Positions 21,301 to 33,124 of a DNA stretch of 64,000 nt are shown piece after piece. The stretch lies in contig JAYKKR010000025.1 of the NCBI GenBank assembly GCA_036971615.1, forward strand, positions 248,001 to 312,000. The letters run 5' to 3'. The notes under the pieces were generated by a model. That model was not told the origin of the DNA. It worked only from the letters and a program-made list of their open reading frames with translations, and did not search any database. Position 1 is the stretch's first letter; each line of letters begins with the position of its first letter. The DNA comes from Amyloporia xantha (Eukaryota > Basidiomycota > Agaricomycetes > Polyporales > Adustoporiaceae). Both the position numbers and the translations under genes were made by a program.

Positions 21301-24300
21301 TGCGAACACCGTCAACCGATGAATCATCATCCAGCATTGCAAAAAGCTCCTCGACGAGCTGATCGCCTCCAAGTCTTGACATAACAAAGGCATCCTTCTG
21401 TACTAGTTGGTAAAGTGCGTTGATTGATGCCAATTTAAGAGGTCTGCGGGAGGAGGAGAGATATCCTCTGAATCGCGTGACAAGTTCAGGTATTTGGACA
21501 AATTCTGGTGCGAACATCAAGAAGTGCTGAATGCATTTTATCGCCTCCACGCAAATGATATCGTCGTCTTCACCAATGAAAGCGTGCACAAGATCAAGTA
21601 CCAAGGTCCGAGATCTAGCAGACTCCTGAATATCAGGTCCAAGAACTGTGATAACAGCATCAATGTTCTGGCAAACGACTTGGTAGGCCAGAAGGTCTCC
21701 GCTCAAATTCGCATGATGAAGCGCCCCACCCTCTGGTTCGTGAGACTCCATCATGTAGACTTTGAAAAGTAGACCGAGAGTGCTGGGTACAAATGGTGCA
21801 TATGCCAGACTAGCAGCATCTATGACACGAGCAAGGGAGGTGAGGGCCCAGAAATGTACGACCGGATGTGGGTCATTGATGAGTGACATGAGGACATGAA
21901 CGGTGGTCTTCAGAAGGGGTCCAGCCGCGAGGCCGCCGACATGCGCATGGATCTCTCCAAATGCAAGAGCGCATCCTGCCCGCCCATTGGGGTCACGATT
22001 ACTTACCACCTGATCAACCAGTGTCTTAGCCTGGTTAGTCAAGAAATTCGTGCCAGCAATACTAGCTAAGCGGCCGATGACTTCACTGCTGCCTTTTCGA
22101 AGGAGGAGATCCCCGTCAATAAGCATATCCTAGAATGTAGTGAGCATTATACCCTTGGCCATACTACAGATGATCTTTACCTTGAGGAAACTAGACAGTA
22201 AGGAAGTCACCTGGCTGTTTCCAAAGACCTGACGTGATCGGGGTGTTGCAACTTGACGAAGTGTGAGCACAAGGGCGACTGTCGCATTGACTGACACTGC
22301 GGCCTTGCGACCTGCATTCTTCTCAAGCTTTGTGGAACTGGCAAATTCCATCAGCTGAGTCAAAGTGCGTGTAGCCAACGACAGGTCTTGCACGGGCAAG
22401 AGTTGGGCGAATAACTGAACAGCAGCGTTGACAGCAGACGTCGCAGGTGGTGGCGGCTCGAGCCACTGATTGCTTGTATCGGGAACGGTCCTTTGGCACA
22501 AAAACAGGGGATCATGCGAACATGACCTTATAATGGGCTTCTGGCACTGGAAGTTGGTCAACGGTCGTTAAATCGGGAACAAACTTCGAAACACCGGCGA
22601 ACGTACCATTTGTTCGACGGAAATTTCGATGCTATCACGATTGATCGAAGTTGTAGAGCTCTCGTCTATTTCTAAATCGGACAGTCCGTAGGCATACCCA
22701 TCTAGACTCTGCCAGATCGATGTGAATGCACCTGTCGAGGATACAATAGCTGCCTGTACAGAAGAGCCCGTGTAGCCATCGGGACTGGCGAAGAGTAAAA
22801 TTGCAGATTGCAGTAGAGCAGATTGAGTTGAGTCCGATATACCAGAGTGTGGTAGTAGAGAAAAGCAAGAAAATATCCTCGATCGTAGCAGCGCGGCGCG
22901 ACCCTCCATTGACAATTCTTTGAGGTCTGTCTGTGGCTGTTCCGGGTTCTCTTCAACACGCCTTGATTGAAATGAGTTGGCGAACTGGAGCGAGCTGCCC
23001 AGCAGGGATGCGATACGGCGGGTCACGTCGGGTGTAACAAGCGTCGGGGAGTTATACTTCAAGAAGCAATATACAGCTCCTAACGCGCTCTCACGGAGAT
23101 GAAGTAAAAACATCCACTCCATGGGACTCCTTCCCGTCGATGCATCCTTTGTGGTGAGCTTCGGGAGCGCATTTCGCCAAAGGACAAGAAGTTGGGGTAA
23201 ATGAGCCCGTACAAAGTTCGGACCGAGTGTCATCAAGGACGCGATCGACGTCCATGCTACCTCAACCTCGATCCTTGCAATCTTGACATCATGTTCTCCG
23301 GCACGCTTGAGAAGCTGCACTGCCATGTCGAATACCTTTGCACTGATGTCGTATGATACATACAACGGTCGCTCGGGGATCACAGCCAACAAAGCTGCCA
23401 GCCCGTACGCGTGCCCGAGTGTCCGGGTGTTGATGTCGGACGGAGCCGCAGGTGTGGTCAGTGTCGTGATGTCGCGCTGCAGCATCTCTACAATGCTAAG
23501 CAGAACCTTGGGTAATCGCAATGGAGTTGAATGACAGAAGCATCGCAGAGCCCATGCTGTATTCACGCGAATAGTGTGATTAGGATGCGATAGCAGCGTG
23601 AGCAATGGTTCGACGAGTGTGTCCTACAAACGTGTACAAATGTTATGTGACTGAATGTCTCACAGCCATCGCACGTACCTGCACAGGCAGAGGGGCGTTT
23701 CCCAACTGCTGCAGTAAACCGGCCACTTCCCTCAGTGCTATCACTAAACACAATGGATGCGGCGCTGTCTGTCCTGGCATCATAGCAGGCCAGCGCTTCA
23801 AGTAGACATTAGAGAGTTCTTGGATGGCGGCGATCTGCGCCTGCTCGCCCAGCATGCGCACACCAATCAAGTCCCGCAGTAGGATTTCAACCAAGCACCG
23901 CACTGATAACGTCTCATGGCGAGTAGTACAGTTTCGCGGATTGGACACGATCTCGGTCATGATATGGTTCACGATGAGCCCATAACTGTTCTCTACGAAT
24001 GCCGAGCCCAAGGTTGTCAGCAAAGCAATATAACATTCGAAAATCCCAACTCTGGTTTTTCGTGAAGCCTGGGGTTTGTTGAACTGGGAAGACAGCTGGT
24101 TGAGCATCTCGCTTGGCGTCATGACAGGTTTCGCCTCTTCTGCAGCGACGTTCGGTCCAGAAATGTCGTCTTCTTCGCTCTCTTTTGCAGTGTGACCTTT
24201 CTTGGATTTCTTCGAGATTTCTGCGATTGGTATTACACGTTCGACCTGTGTGGATGACAAGACGTGGGCAACGAGCTTCGCGAGAGATCGTCTTGTAGGC

Positions 24301-25332
24301 TGATCCGCGCCATCCAAACTTTTAACGCACAATGCCACGAGGGAGTCCACGTCTGAGACCAGCCTTGTACCGTCGTCCGCAGGATACATCATGATCAAGA
24401 CCTGTGAGAAGGGCGCTATGAAATGCAAATCATACGACTGAGATGATGCCTTACATTGCAAGCAGCGCGCTGAACTGGGAAAGCTTTGTCTCCAAGAGCA
24501 TACTTCATCTGCTTGATAATGTCTTTGGACAGCGTTTCTGTGACGGCTCTCTTCGCGGTCGATAGGGATTTCTCGAGAGCGGTTAATGAGTGATACCGAA
24601 GAATGATCAGCTGTAAAGCAGGTCAGCGGAAGATTGAGCGTCAGTGAAAATAATACCAACGTTTGAGGATGACTTGTAAAGCTTCAAAGCAATTGTCGCG
24701 ATCTCGATCATCAATGACATTACCTGTAACAAGGCTCGCCATTGGGTCAAAAGATAGCCAGGAGTGTCCATACCTGACTTCCGAATACCGCCATAAGTTC
24801 TCCAATGCAGAAAATAGCGGCGCTGGATTCAAATCCGTCTCAATATGGTCAAATTTCCAAGTCATCATGAGGCTTACACCTTGCTGGAATCCTTGTGGAC
24901 CGTCTTGGGCTCACCCACGATTTTGAGAAATGCTTGCAGGGTATCAAATAATGTCTTCGTTTCGCCGCGCGTATACAAGGCTGTGAGACATTGTGCAACT
25001 AGTGTCCTCACAGGTCGGCCGGGTGGCGGGTAGGGCTCTGGCGCAGTTATGATCTTAACAAGTGTAGCCTCGAGTTCTGACTGTGAGGATTTGAGATCCT
25101 CCTAAAGCAATATGTTCAGACATGGACAATACGTCGTAACAGGTACACTACCCACCGTGCTAGCTTGTTTCACCGCCTTCTCTGTGGACGCGAGCCATTG
25201 AAACAGGTAAATCTCTCCCGTCTCACCTGAGATATTAGACTGGTGCTGAAGTGAGATAACAAGCAACAGGTTCTGAAAGTAAAAACTGACTTCATCTATC
25301 GGTTCATATGGCAGAGGTGGATTTGCCGACAT
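18352..25332 (-). CDS. LAA1: LAA1/HEATR5 family giant HEAT-repeat protein (AP-1 clathrin accessory)
   Basis: A multi-exon gene on the minus strand, about 2,000 residues. Start chosen at 25332 (MSANPPLPYEPIDE). A short intron then leads to EIYLFQWLASTEK, matching the conserved FEWL region at the N-terminus of HEATR5. Following blocks include RTLVAQCLTALYTRGET, the acidic linker near 24200, and GRAGCALAFGEIHAHVGG (about 21970), a hallmark HEATR5 segment. The last exon ends at 18352 (QISLRSF). Long coding blocks are 23690-24400, 22568-23605, 22130-22560 and 20843-22126; the C-terminal third is split by many small introns. LAA1 (yeast) and HEATR5 (animals) act with the AP-1 adaptor at the trans-Golgi and endosomes. 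The start is 192 bp from the divergent FIG4 start. Confidence 0.88.
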
Positions 25333-25524
25333 GGGAGTACAAGTCGAATACAGGCCAGACATATTACTTAGACGGTTTCGATCACGCGCCAGATGCACCG
25401 CTCGCTGGGTGCTCGCACAATCTCAACTCCTCCCAAGAGACCTTGCTCCTGACTGTACTTCATCACCACCAGTCTCGACGACGTGGACGCTAGATGCTCA
25501 GTCAATTTAGCTAGGGTCGGCACC
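25333..25524. promoter_or_regulatory. Divergent LAA1/FIG4 promoter interval
   Basis: 192 bp lie between the two start codons. Both genes act on endosomal/vacuolar membranes, so shared control is plausible. No factor site was recognised. Confidence 0.5.
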
Positions 25525-28500
25525 ATGTCGACATCTCCATATCAGCCCTCACTCCTCACTTCATCCCGAACCTTAGAGCATTCCCAAATCCCAGAAGTGG
25601 TTAACAGTACGGACACAGTCTCCGACACTAGTGACACCGTCACTCCTGTCTCGCAGCACCCACTATCATCCATATCGTATTCCCATGAGGGTGTTTCGCT
25701 CTCCAAATCCGATGAAACCAAGGGCCCTTTAGTTGGTGTCACTGCTCCCTCGACACGGCCACCTTCCTCCAAGGCAACCCCCCTGTATCCAGAAGACTCT
25801 TCTTTGGTGTTCAACAAATTTATTTTATATGAGAACAGACTTCGTTTCTACATAGTCGCTTCCAACACCTCAGATTCGCGCCATAGGATCATCAAGATCG
25901 ACCGCACGTCGCAGGAAGAACTTGAAGTCGTAGAAGATGAGGCCGTGTACAGTGGAAAGCAGATGAGTGCCATGTTGAAAATGCTGGAGGATGGGAACAG
26001 GGGTTGCGGTGGTCTGGGGAAAGCTAGGGTATTCTTTGGAATCGCTGGTGCGCCTAACAAATGCACGTATCATGTATCTCTTAGCCCAGTAAATGTAACA
26101 GGATTCGTCAAGTTTACGGCTGGGTGGTATATGATTGTTATATCGAAGCGCTCCGTCGTCGCGCTTCTAGGAGGACATTACATCTACCACTGCGAGAATA
26201 CCGACATCGTACCCGTATGCTTCAATCACAAGATTGACAAGCCAGCGGAGGAGCAACGGCTCATGAACATCTTCAAGCAAGTAGACATGTCCAAAAACTT
26301 TTACTTCAGGTTTGTCGAAGTACGGCGAGAGGCGGGCAGCACGCTGAGCCTTTCTGTCAGCTACACATATGACCTCACGTCGACGTTGCAACATAACCTC
26401 ACACGAACTAATCTTGTTCCATCCCGGCGGTGGATGTTCAACGATCGCTTTGCATGGAATCATCATATGCTAACAGGCCCATTTGGCCATGGCAAGTCGC
26501 CCTCTGTAAAAGCCCACTGGCTGTTACCGCTCGTCCATGGTCATGTCGACCAGGCCAGTCAGTGTGAACGCTATGCAACTGCATTGATAATATCTCTGAC
26601 TTCTAAATGCAGAATTGACCGTACTCGGACGTGTCATCTTCATAACGTTGATTGCTCGCAGATCGCGGCATCATGCTGGTGCGAGATATCTCAAACGAGG
26701 CGTGAACGACGAGGTAAGAGCGTATTATTGTGGGACTCATCCATACCAATCAAATTACACAGGGTAACGTCGCCAACGAAGTAGAGACGGAACAGATTGT
26801 CTCAGAGACATTGACGACGCCGTTCTATTTTCCGGCGCCGAGAACATCGCAATATGACCCACAAGGACGGCGCCCAAGTCCGAATTTCACTAGCTATGTG
26901 CAGGTACATTAAGCTAATACAGAGACCTGTATGCTCATGGCTGATGCCAAGATTACAGTATCGCGGGAGCATACCTGTATACTGGGCGCAAGAGACGAAC
27001 AGCATGAGCCCCAAACCGCCCATAGAGAGTACGTTCATGTGTTTCATTTTGTCTATCATTTTCCTTAACCACAAGTGGTGTCTATGCATTTAGTCAGTGT
27101 GATGGACCCGTTCTACACTGCAGCATCGCGACACTTTGACAACCTTTTCGCGCGCTATGGTGCGCCCGTCATGATCCTCAATCTGATCAAGAAACGCGAG
27201 CCCGTTGCACGAGAGTCGAAGCTCGGCGTGGAGTACACGCAGTGCGTCGAGTACTTGAATCAATTTTTACCACCAGACAAACGGATGGTATATCGCGCAT
27301 GGGACATGTCACGAGCATACAAAGAGTAAAGCTGATCACACATCTGTGCTTTCTCTATTGTTGATAGGATATTCGTGGTTTTTATTTCAGGAAGACGCAA
27401 GACGTGATTGGGTACTTAGAGGACATCGCGGAGGAATCGATACAGATGACCGGCTTCTTCCATTCCGGTCCTGAGCCCTACTCTCATGCTTTGCAGATTG
27501 AAGAAGGGTAAGTCTTGTTTTGTCTGGTCTCAGGTGTCGTCGCTCGTTTAGCGGCATGATGCGCGCGAATACAGGACGAATGAAGAAATGTCGTGGCGCG
27601 GTACGATGTCTCTGCAGAATGGTATCTGCCGCACGAACTGTGTAGACTGTCTGGATCGAACAAATGCCGCGCAATTCGTCTTTGGGAAGCGCGCACTTGG
27701 TCATCAGCTGTACGCGCTGGGTGTAGTCGACTCTCCGAACCTGGCCTTCGATTCTGATGCTGTCAATATGCTCACAGAGATGTATCACGATCATGGAGAC
27801 AGTATGTTGAATGTAATTGTCCTCCGACGACGCATACTGAATGTTACATTACCTCACATAAAACAGGCTTGGCATTGCAATACACAGGAAGTGCGCTAGT
27901 CAATCGGGTAGAGACGTATCGACGAATGCCGCATTGGAATAGCCACTCGCGGGATATCATCGAGAACCTTCGGCGATTTTACGCAAATTCCCTTCTCGGT
28001 ATGTCCGTGCTTTGACTACACTCTCGCTGAGTTTATCAGCGTACGTTTTTAGATGCTGACAAGCAGATGGCTATCAACCTCTTTCTCGGCGTGAATCCAG
28101 AACGAGCCACGAAACCCCCGAGGCGAGGAAACTATCAACAATGGTTCAAGGACGAGCACCTAGAACCTGCTTATCCTCTGGACGATTGTGAAAGGGGAAT
28201 CAATCAATTCGTAAACATGAGAGGCGATTTTTGGATTGAATACTACCGACCGTTGCTATTCACTTCGCTTGGCAAACATTTTGCCTTCTCTATGAATAGC
28301 ACCCTCAAGTTACCAGGGTAGGAGCGCAATCAATCGGTACATCAGCTAGCTAACTCATTTGAATAGCAAGACTGCTCGTGACATCAATCACAGCCCCTTC
28401 CTGCCGCATCACAACTCATCTGTACATCACCATCCGAGGTAGTGCCTCTACGTGCTCACCTACCATTGACTTATTGAGAGGTGAGGTGATATTTAGATTG

Positions 28501-28992
28501 ATGGATGGCGTACGTAGATGGATGAGATCAAGCCCCATTCCCGGTTCTCGCATATCGCACATCGATCGCACGGCGAGACCGAGGTCAAGACACCAAGGAA
28601 ACGTTACACAACTTGACCCCAATTCTACCGAGGCAATTGCACAGCAACTCTTGGACCCTTCTGTATCTCCAAAGGAAGAGACTGAATATCAGGAGTAAGT
28701 TGCCTTTTCTCTTCAACATGAAAGCTGGCTGATGGGCTGTTTCAGCTACGTTGACCAGTACGAGGATTTACTGGTCACCTCCGACGACGGGGTTGCTCGT
28801 GACGACTGGGAGAAGTATCAGAGCGGTGTATGGGTAGCACAAGGGGAGCTGTCTTGCCTTCAAGATACCCGGGAGGACATCTACACGGTATATGTCGAGA
28901 GTGTAAGTCCTCAAGGACTGGACAGTGAACGAGACACTTTGCCCGTCAAATTTGACTATGAAAAGTGGATTGGAGGGGTTGCGATACATTGA
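25525..28992 (+). CDS. FIG4: FIG4-like SAC-domain polyphosphoinositide 5-phosphatase
   Basis: Fourteen exons with start ATG in CACCATG context: 25525-26047, 26102-26309, 26361-26557, 26613-26713, 26763-26903, 26959-27028, 27094-27325, 27391-27507, 27575-27801, 27867-27998, 28053-28317, 28367-28438, 28497-28694, 28746-28992. They sum to 2730 nt, giving 909 aa, the usual FIG4 size. The N-terminus is Ser/Thr-rich. The SAC domain shows [39 protein letters not shown], and the catalytic CX5R motif C552-VDCLD-R558 within [16 protein letters not shown]. The conserved Fig4 C-terminal region follows ([25 protein letters not shown]). FIG4 works in the PIKfyve/Fab1-Vac14 complex that controls PI(3,5)P2 on vacuoles and endosomes. 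Confidence 0.93.
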
Positions 28993-29218
28993 GAATTTTA
29001 TGTCGTATACATACTAAACACAAGCAACGGAACAACGTACATCGTAAAATACAAACAATGATGACAAATATTATTGATGCAATGGACTACAGACAGCAAT
29101 AGTGACAGGAAATTTAATCAAAGTAGGGTATCGGATTGCAGAGAAAGCGAATAATACGATGTCATCTCACCGGTGACATCAATATAACATAACAATCAGA
29201 GGAACAGTTCCCCTTCCT

Positions 29219-32200
29219 TCATAATCGACTCTCGACAAGCATAACATTTCCCCGCCAGCCAATGGCACCTTTGCCGAATGCCGCCTCTAGAGCTTCCTCA
29301 AGAGTGCGCACGAAGACGAATTGCATCTCCGTGCGAACCTCGAGAGGGACATCATGCTCGACGTCCTTGCGATTTGCCCAAGGTAGAATCAACTTAGTCA
29401 TATGTGCACGGTGGGCACCCAAGACCTTCTCCTTAATACCACCAACAGGCCCCACCCGTCCACGCAAGGTAACCTACGCATGCCATTAGGAGTCAACTAC
29501 GAAGAACAACGTCTGGACGTACCTCGCCGGTCATGGCTGCATTACTCGATACACAAGCACCTGTGAGTAGAGATACGAATGCGCATGTCTAAATCGTAGG
29601 ATTGTGCCTGGATAAGTACGCATTTCATACAACAAGCAGCAGACGTACCATCGCAACACCTGCAGAAGGGCCGTCCTTCTTGACTGCTCCTGCTGGCAAA
29701 TGCAGATGAATATCAATCAGATCAGGATTCTTGAGAGGATCCTGTGATCTAGACTTCGTGATATAGAGATCGTAGGCATGCGCCTTCACCCAGCTCAATG
29801 CAAGCTCGGCGCTTTCCTTGATGACATCGCCCAAACTACCAGTCAATTTGAGCTTGCCGCTGCCAGGCACTGCGCTCGTCTCGACAGGTAGGATTCCACC
29901 ATCCCCCAGGCCGGTTACGACAAGGCCATAGACAAGCCCTCTTCTTTCTTCCCGCTCCCTCTCGTCCTCATCCCAGCGCGCAATGCCAAGGATCTTCTCC
30001 AGCTCGTGCTCTTCAACCACTTTCTTGTAACCCTTCCTATTCGCGTCATTTCCCATGGATTCAACCACACTAGTCGGAACGGGCACGTCGGGCTCTGCAC
30101 CGATATCGTCACAATATTCCGCCCATTCCACTGCCTTGTGTCTCACAACAGCACCAATGGCTCGCTCCAATGAGCGCACGCCGGCTTCTCGGGTGTAATG
30201 TGTCGCAATATGCAATAGGGCTGGTTCCGTAAGTGTTAGGTGTTCAGCCGTGAGACCATTCGCTTTGAGCTGTTTCGGAAGGAGAAACCTGCGTGCAATA
30301 TGCATTTTCTCGTCATAAGTGTAGCCTGGTAACGTCGATGGTTGTTATTGCTTTGCACACTAGTGGTAATGATTTCATCATACCAGATAATTGTACTATC
30401 TCGCACCGGTCTAACAGGGGGCAGCGATGGTATCAAGAGTATTCGCTGTGCAAATGAATAAAACCTGGCTTAAATCTATTGGCACGTTAATATAGTGGTC
30501 CTAAGCGACAGCAAAAATCATCAGCACACTGATGGAAACCAGAGGATCGCAACAAACTAACATGGAACGAATGGTTCTGTTCTGGGTCGAGCACCTCGAG
30601 TAATGCAGCCGCAGGATCGCCATGGAAATTTCCACTCGCAATCTTGTCGACCTCGTCCCTGAACATTGAGCACCATCAGTTGAGGTCACCATGAGAGTAC
30701 TGTGAATACATACAAGAGAATGACAGGATCAGGCCTTCCACATTTCCTGAGAGCCTGCACAATATTTCCAGGACCACTGGCGACATATGTCCTCCTATGG
30801 CCTCTGATTTCGGCCTCGTCGCGTACGCCCCCTAACGAAATGCGTTCGAAAGGCCGTCCTAGTGCACGAGCGATGGATTGACCGAGGGAAGTTTTCCCTG
30901 TTCCAGGAGGGCCGACAAACCTGTGAAATCAAGTAATGTATGTGTTCATTGTGCGGTTCTGAGAGAGAAACGACGGTACGCACAGTAAAATAGGACCCTT
31001 CACATTCTTCCTCCTCGGAGCTCGTGGAATCAACGTAGCAACAGGAGGACTAACACCCTTTTCACGCGAAACTACAACTAACGCCTTGCTGTCATCATGT
31101 TGCTCAGTCCCTCCGCCATTCGTCTTGGCGGCTGCAGATGGAGCCTGTTCAACGACTGGCTGGATGTTTCTTTCTGCTTCCGAAGCCTGCATCCGCATTT
31201 CTTTATCAAATTGCAGTTCCCTGAGCCGGACCACCGCCAGATATTCTATCAGCCGCTGCTTAATCTTCTCCAAACCGAAATGATCTGCGTCAAGGTGCTG
31301 ACGCGCCTTCGTCAGGAAGGCGCGGTCACGTAGCGCCTCTACGAGACCATTCGTATCCGCTGCAGCGACGGATGCAGGCCATGGTACCGCAGTGACCCAT
31401 TCCAACTGCGAATAAAATAGAGTATCAATAATGAATCGGTAGATGAATACTGACGCCGAACATACATAATTGCGGATGACGCCATATTCAACACTGCTAG
31501 ACGGTGTCCGTCTCAGTCTCCTCCACTCCCTCACAGCCATCTTACGTTCATCACTATCCTTTGCCATAGCCTCGATCTTGCTCCGAACTTCTGCCATATC
31601 GTCCGTCTCGGCCTGTTCATCATCATCTAGCTCGGAAACCGGTTCATTCGACGATTTCTCGTCAGTAGGTTTACTTTGAGGAGGGCGTTGAAGGCTGCGT
31701 AGTTCGCGCTGGATAGCTGCGAGCTGTTGACGTAGGAAGAACTCCTTTTGCTGCTTTGACAGCGACTCGTCTATAGATCGCGAAATCTTCTTACTCACTT
31801 CTGATATAGACGTCTGTTTGACAAAAATGGCAGTCGCACGTTTCAGGCGATCCTCCGCCTCGACAGCGGACAGGAAGTCTTCACGCAAGTATGAGTGGGT
31901 GAACTCAACTTGATGTAAGTGATGCACCAGTGCTCACCGAGTTTGTCTGTATATTCAGCATTGAGACTCGATACGAGGACGTCCGCCATCCAAGCTGTCC
32001 TCTCATTGGAGACTTCGTCCACCATAGCAGCAAGCTTGGAGTAGAAGTCCCGTTTGGGCTCGCTAGGGACATCCTTACTGAGACGATCTAGTAGCTGTAG
32101 TGCGGCAGTCTTGAACGTCGTCGCTGCTTCAACGGAGGGTACCCCCTCTCCAGTTGCATATTCTACTATATGTTCCGCACGGCCATCCAACCGACTCCGA

Positions 32201-32514
32201 GTAGTCTTCTCCGGCAAATGAACGCGGGAAAGGCCATGAAGGGTCAATAAGTAAGGACGCGACTTGCCTAGACCGAGCGACTTGGGAGGTCGTATTATTC
32301 TAACGATTCGTGCAGCACATCCCCAGTCGTGGGGAATATAATTGTCACTAGATGACGTGGGGACTGCAGCTACCACTGGTTGCGTTTCGGAGTCCTGCGC
32401 TCCCTGTAACAACATTTCGCCTACAGTCATGTGAACTGGGACTGCTATTCGCGCAGTAGGTAGGAGAACCAGCGGGTACGCCAGAGATATAACTGGGAGC
32501 GTTGAATTCGACAT
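29219..32514 (-). CDS. Peroxisomal Lon protease (LONP2-type AAA+ serine protease)
   Basis: Minus-strand gene. Exons read so far: 32514-31938, 31878-31466, 31405-30984, 30920-30714, then from 30658 onward, with further small introns to the stop at 29219. The N-terminal Lon substrate-binding domain ([18 protein letters not shown]) has no mitochondrial presequence. A coiled-coil block ([21 protein letters not shown]) leads to the AAA+ module: Walker [10 protein letters not shown] (about 30890-30913), arginine-rich [18 protein letters not shown], and Walker B ending LDEVDKI. The protease domain has KKDGPSAG with the catalytic Ser (about 29665) and the Lys-containing [13 protein letters not shown] (about 29435). 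The chain ends ...VESRL, a PTS1 peroxisome signal. Role: peroxisomal matrix protein quality control. It converges on FIG4 with 226 bp between stops. Confidence 0.93.
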
Positions 32515-33124
32515 GGCTTGCTGTCGGTGAAAGAGCGGAGCAACGTCTAGATGTTGCTACGAGAGTCGGTATCGCTGCCTTATATGCGCTCACGTGGTCA
32601 TTTATGATATCACACGCCCAGCAGCACTATCCTGAGGGCATCGTTTGCCATCCCGTCACTACTAGCCAGGGTTCTATCCATATCCTATTCTTTATGTAAT
32701 GAGATGAGTATTCGACAACAAAATACATGAGTTGGCAACAATTGGATCAATCACGACAACCGAGCGCAACAGGACGCGAATGGTAATTTCCCTTGAGGAA
32801 GCAGCATTAAGAAACTGGCATATACACGGGGCCGGGTTTCATTATGAGAATCGTAGAATGCAGCGCCGGACGAGCAGGGACATGATGTGGTGGAAAACAA
32901 GGGATACTATATGAAACAGTTATGCGTCGACGACAGTAACAAATCGTAAGTCCTAAAGACGTAATCAGCAGCGCACTCCTAGCCGCTCTACTGTGCATGA
33001 AAATTGCGTATGAATGACGTGCCTCCTTCAGATGGCGAGTTGAGCATAAGAGACAAGAGATGAGAGATAGTGAAGGTTGTTTGAGAAGAAAAACTGAAAA
33101 CACAAAGCTGGACACCTGGGATTT
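32515..33124. other. Intergenic: Lon promoter and KAP95 3' flank
   Basis: 610 bp with no ORF of interest. It contains the upstream region of the Lon gene and the 3' end of KAP95. No further feature seen. Confidence 0.5.

Noticed and set aside
25483..25524. Upstream extension of FIG4 by 14 residues
   Set aside because: The extension begins with GTG, not ATG. The ATG at 25525 has a CACC context.
28430..28640. Possible frameshift in FIG4 between exons 12 and 13
   Set aside because: Using the acceptor at 28495-28496 keeps one frame through to the stop, and the total length divides by three.
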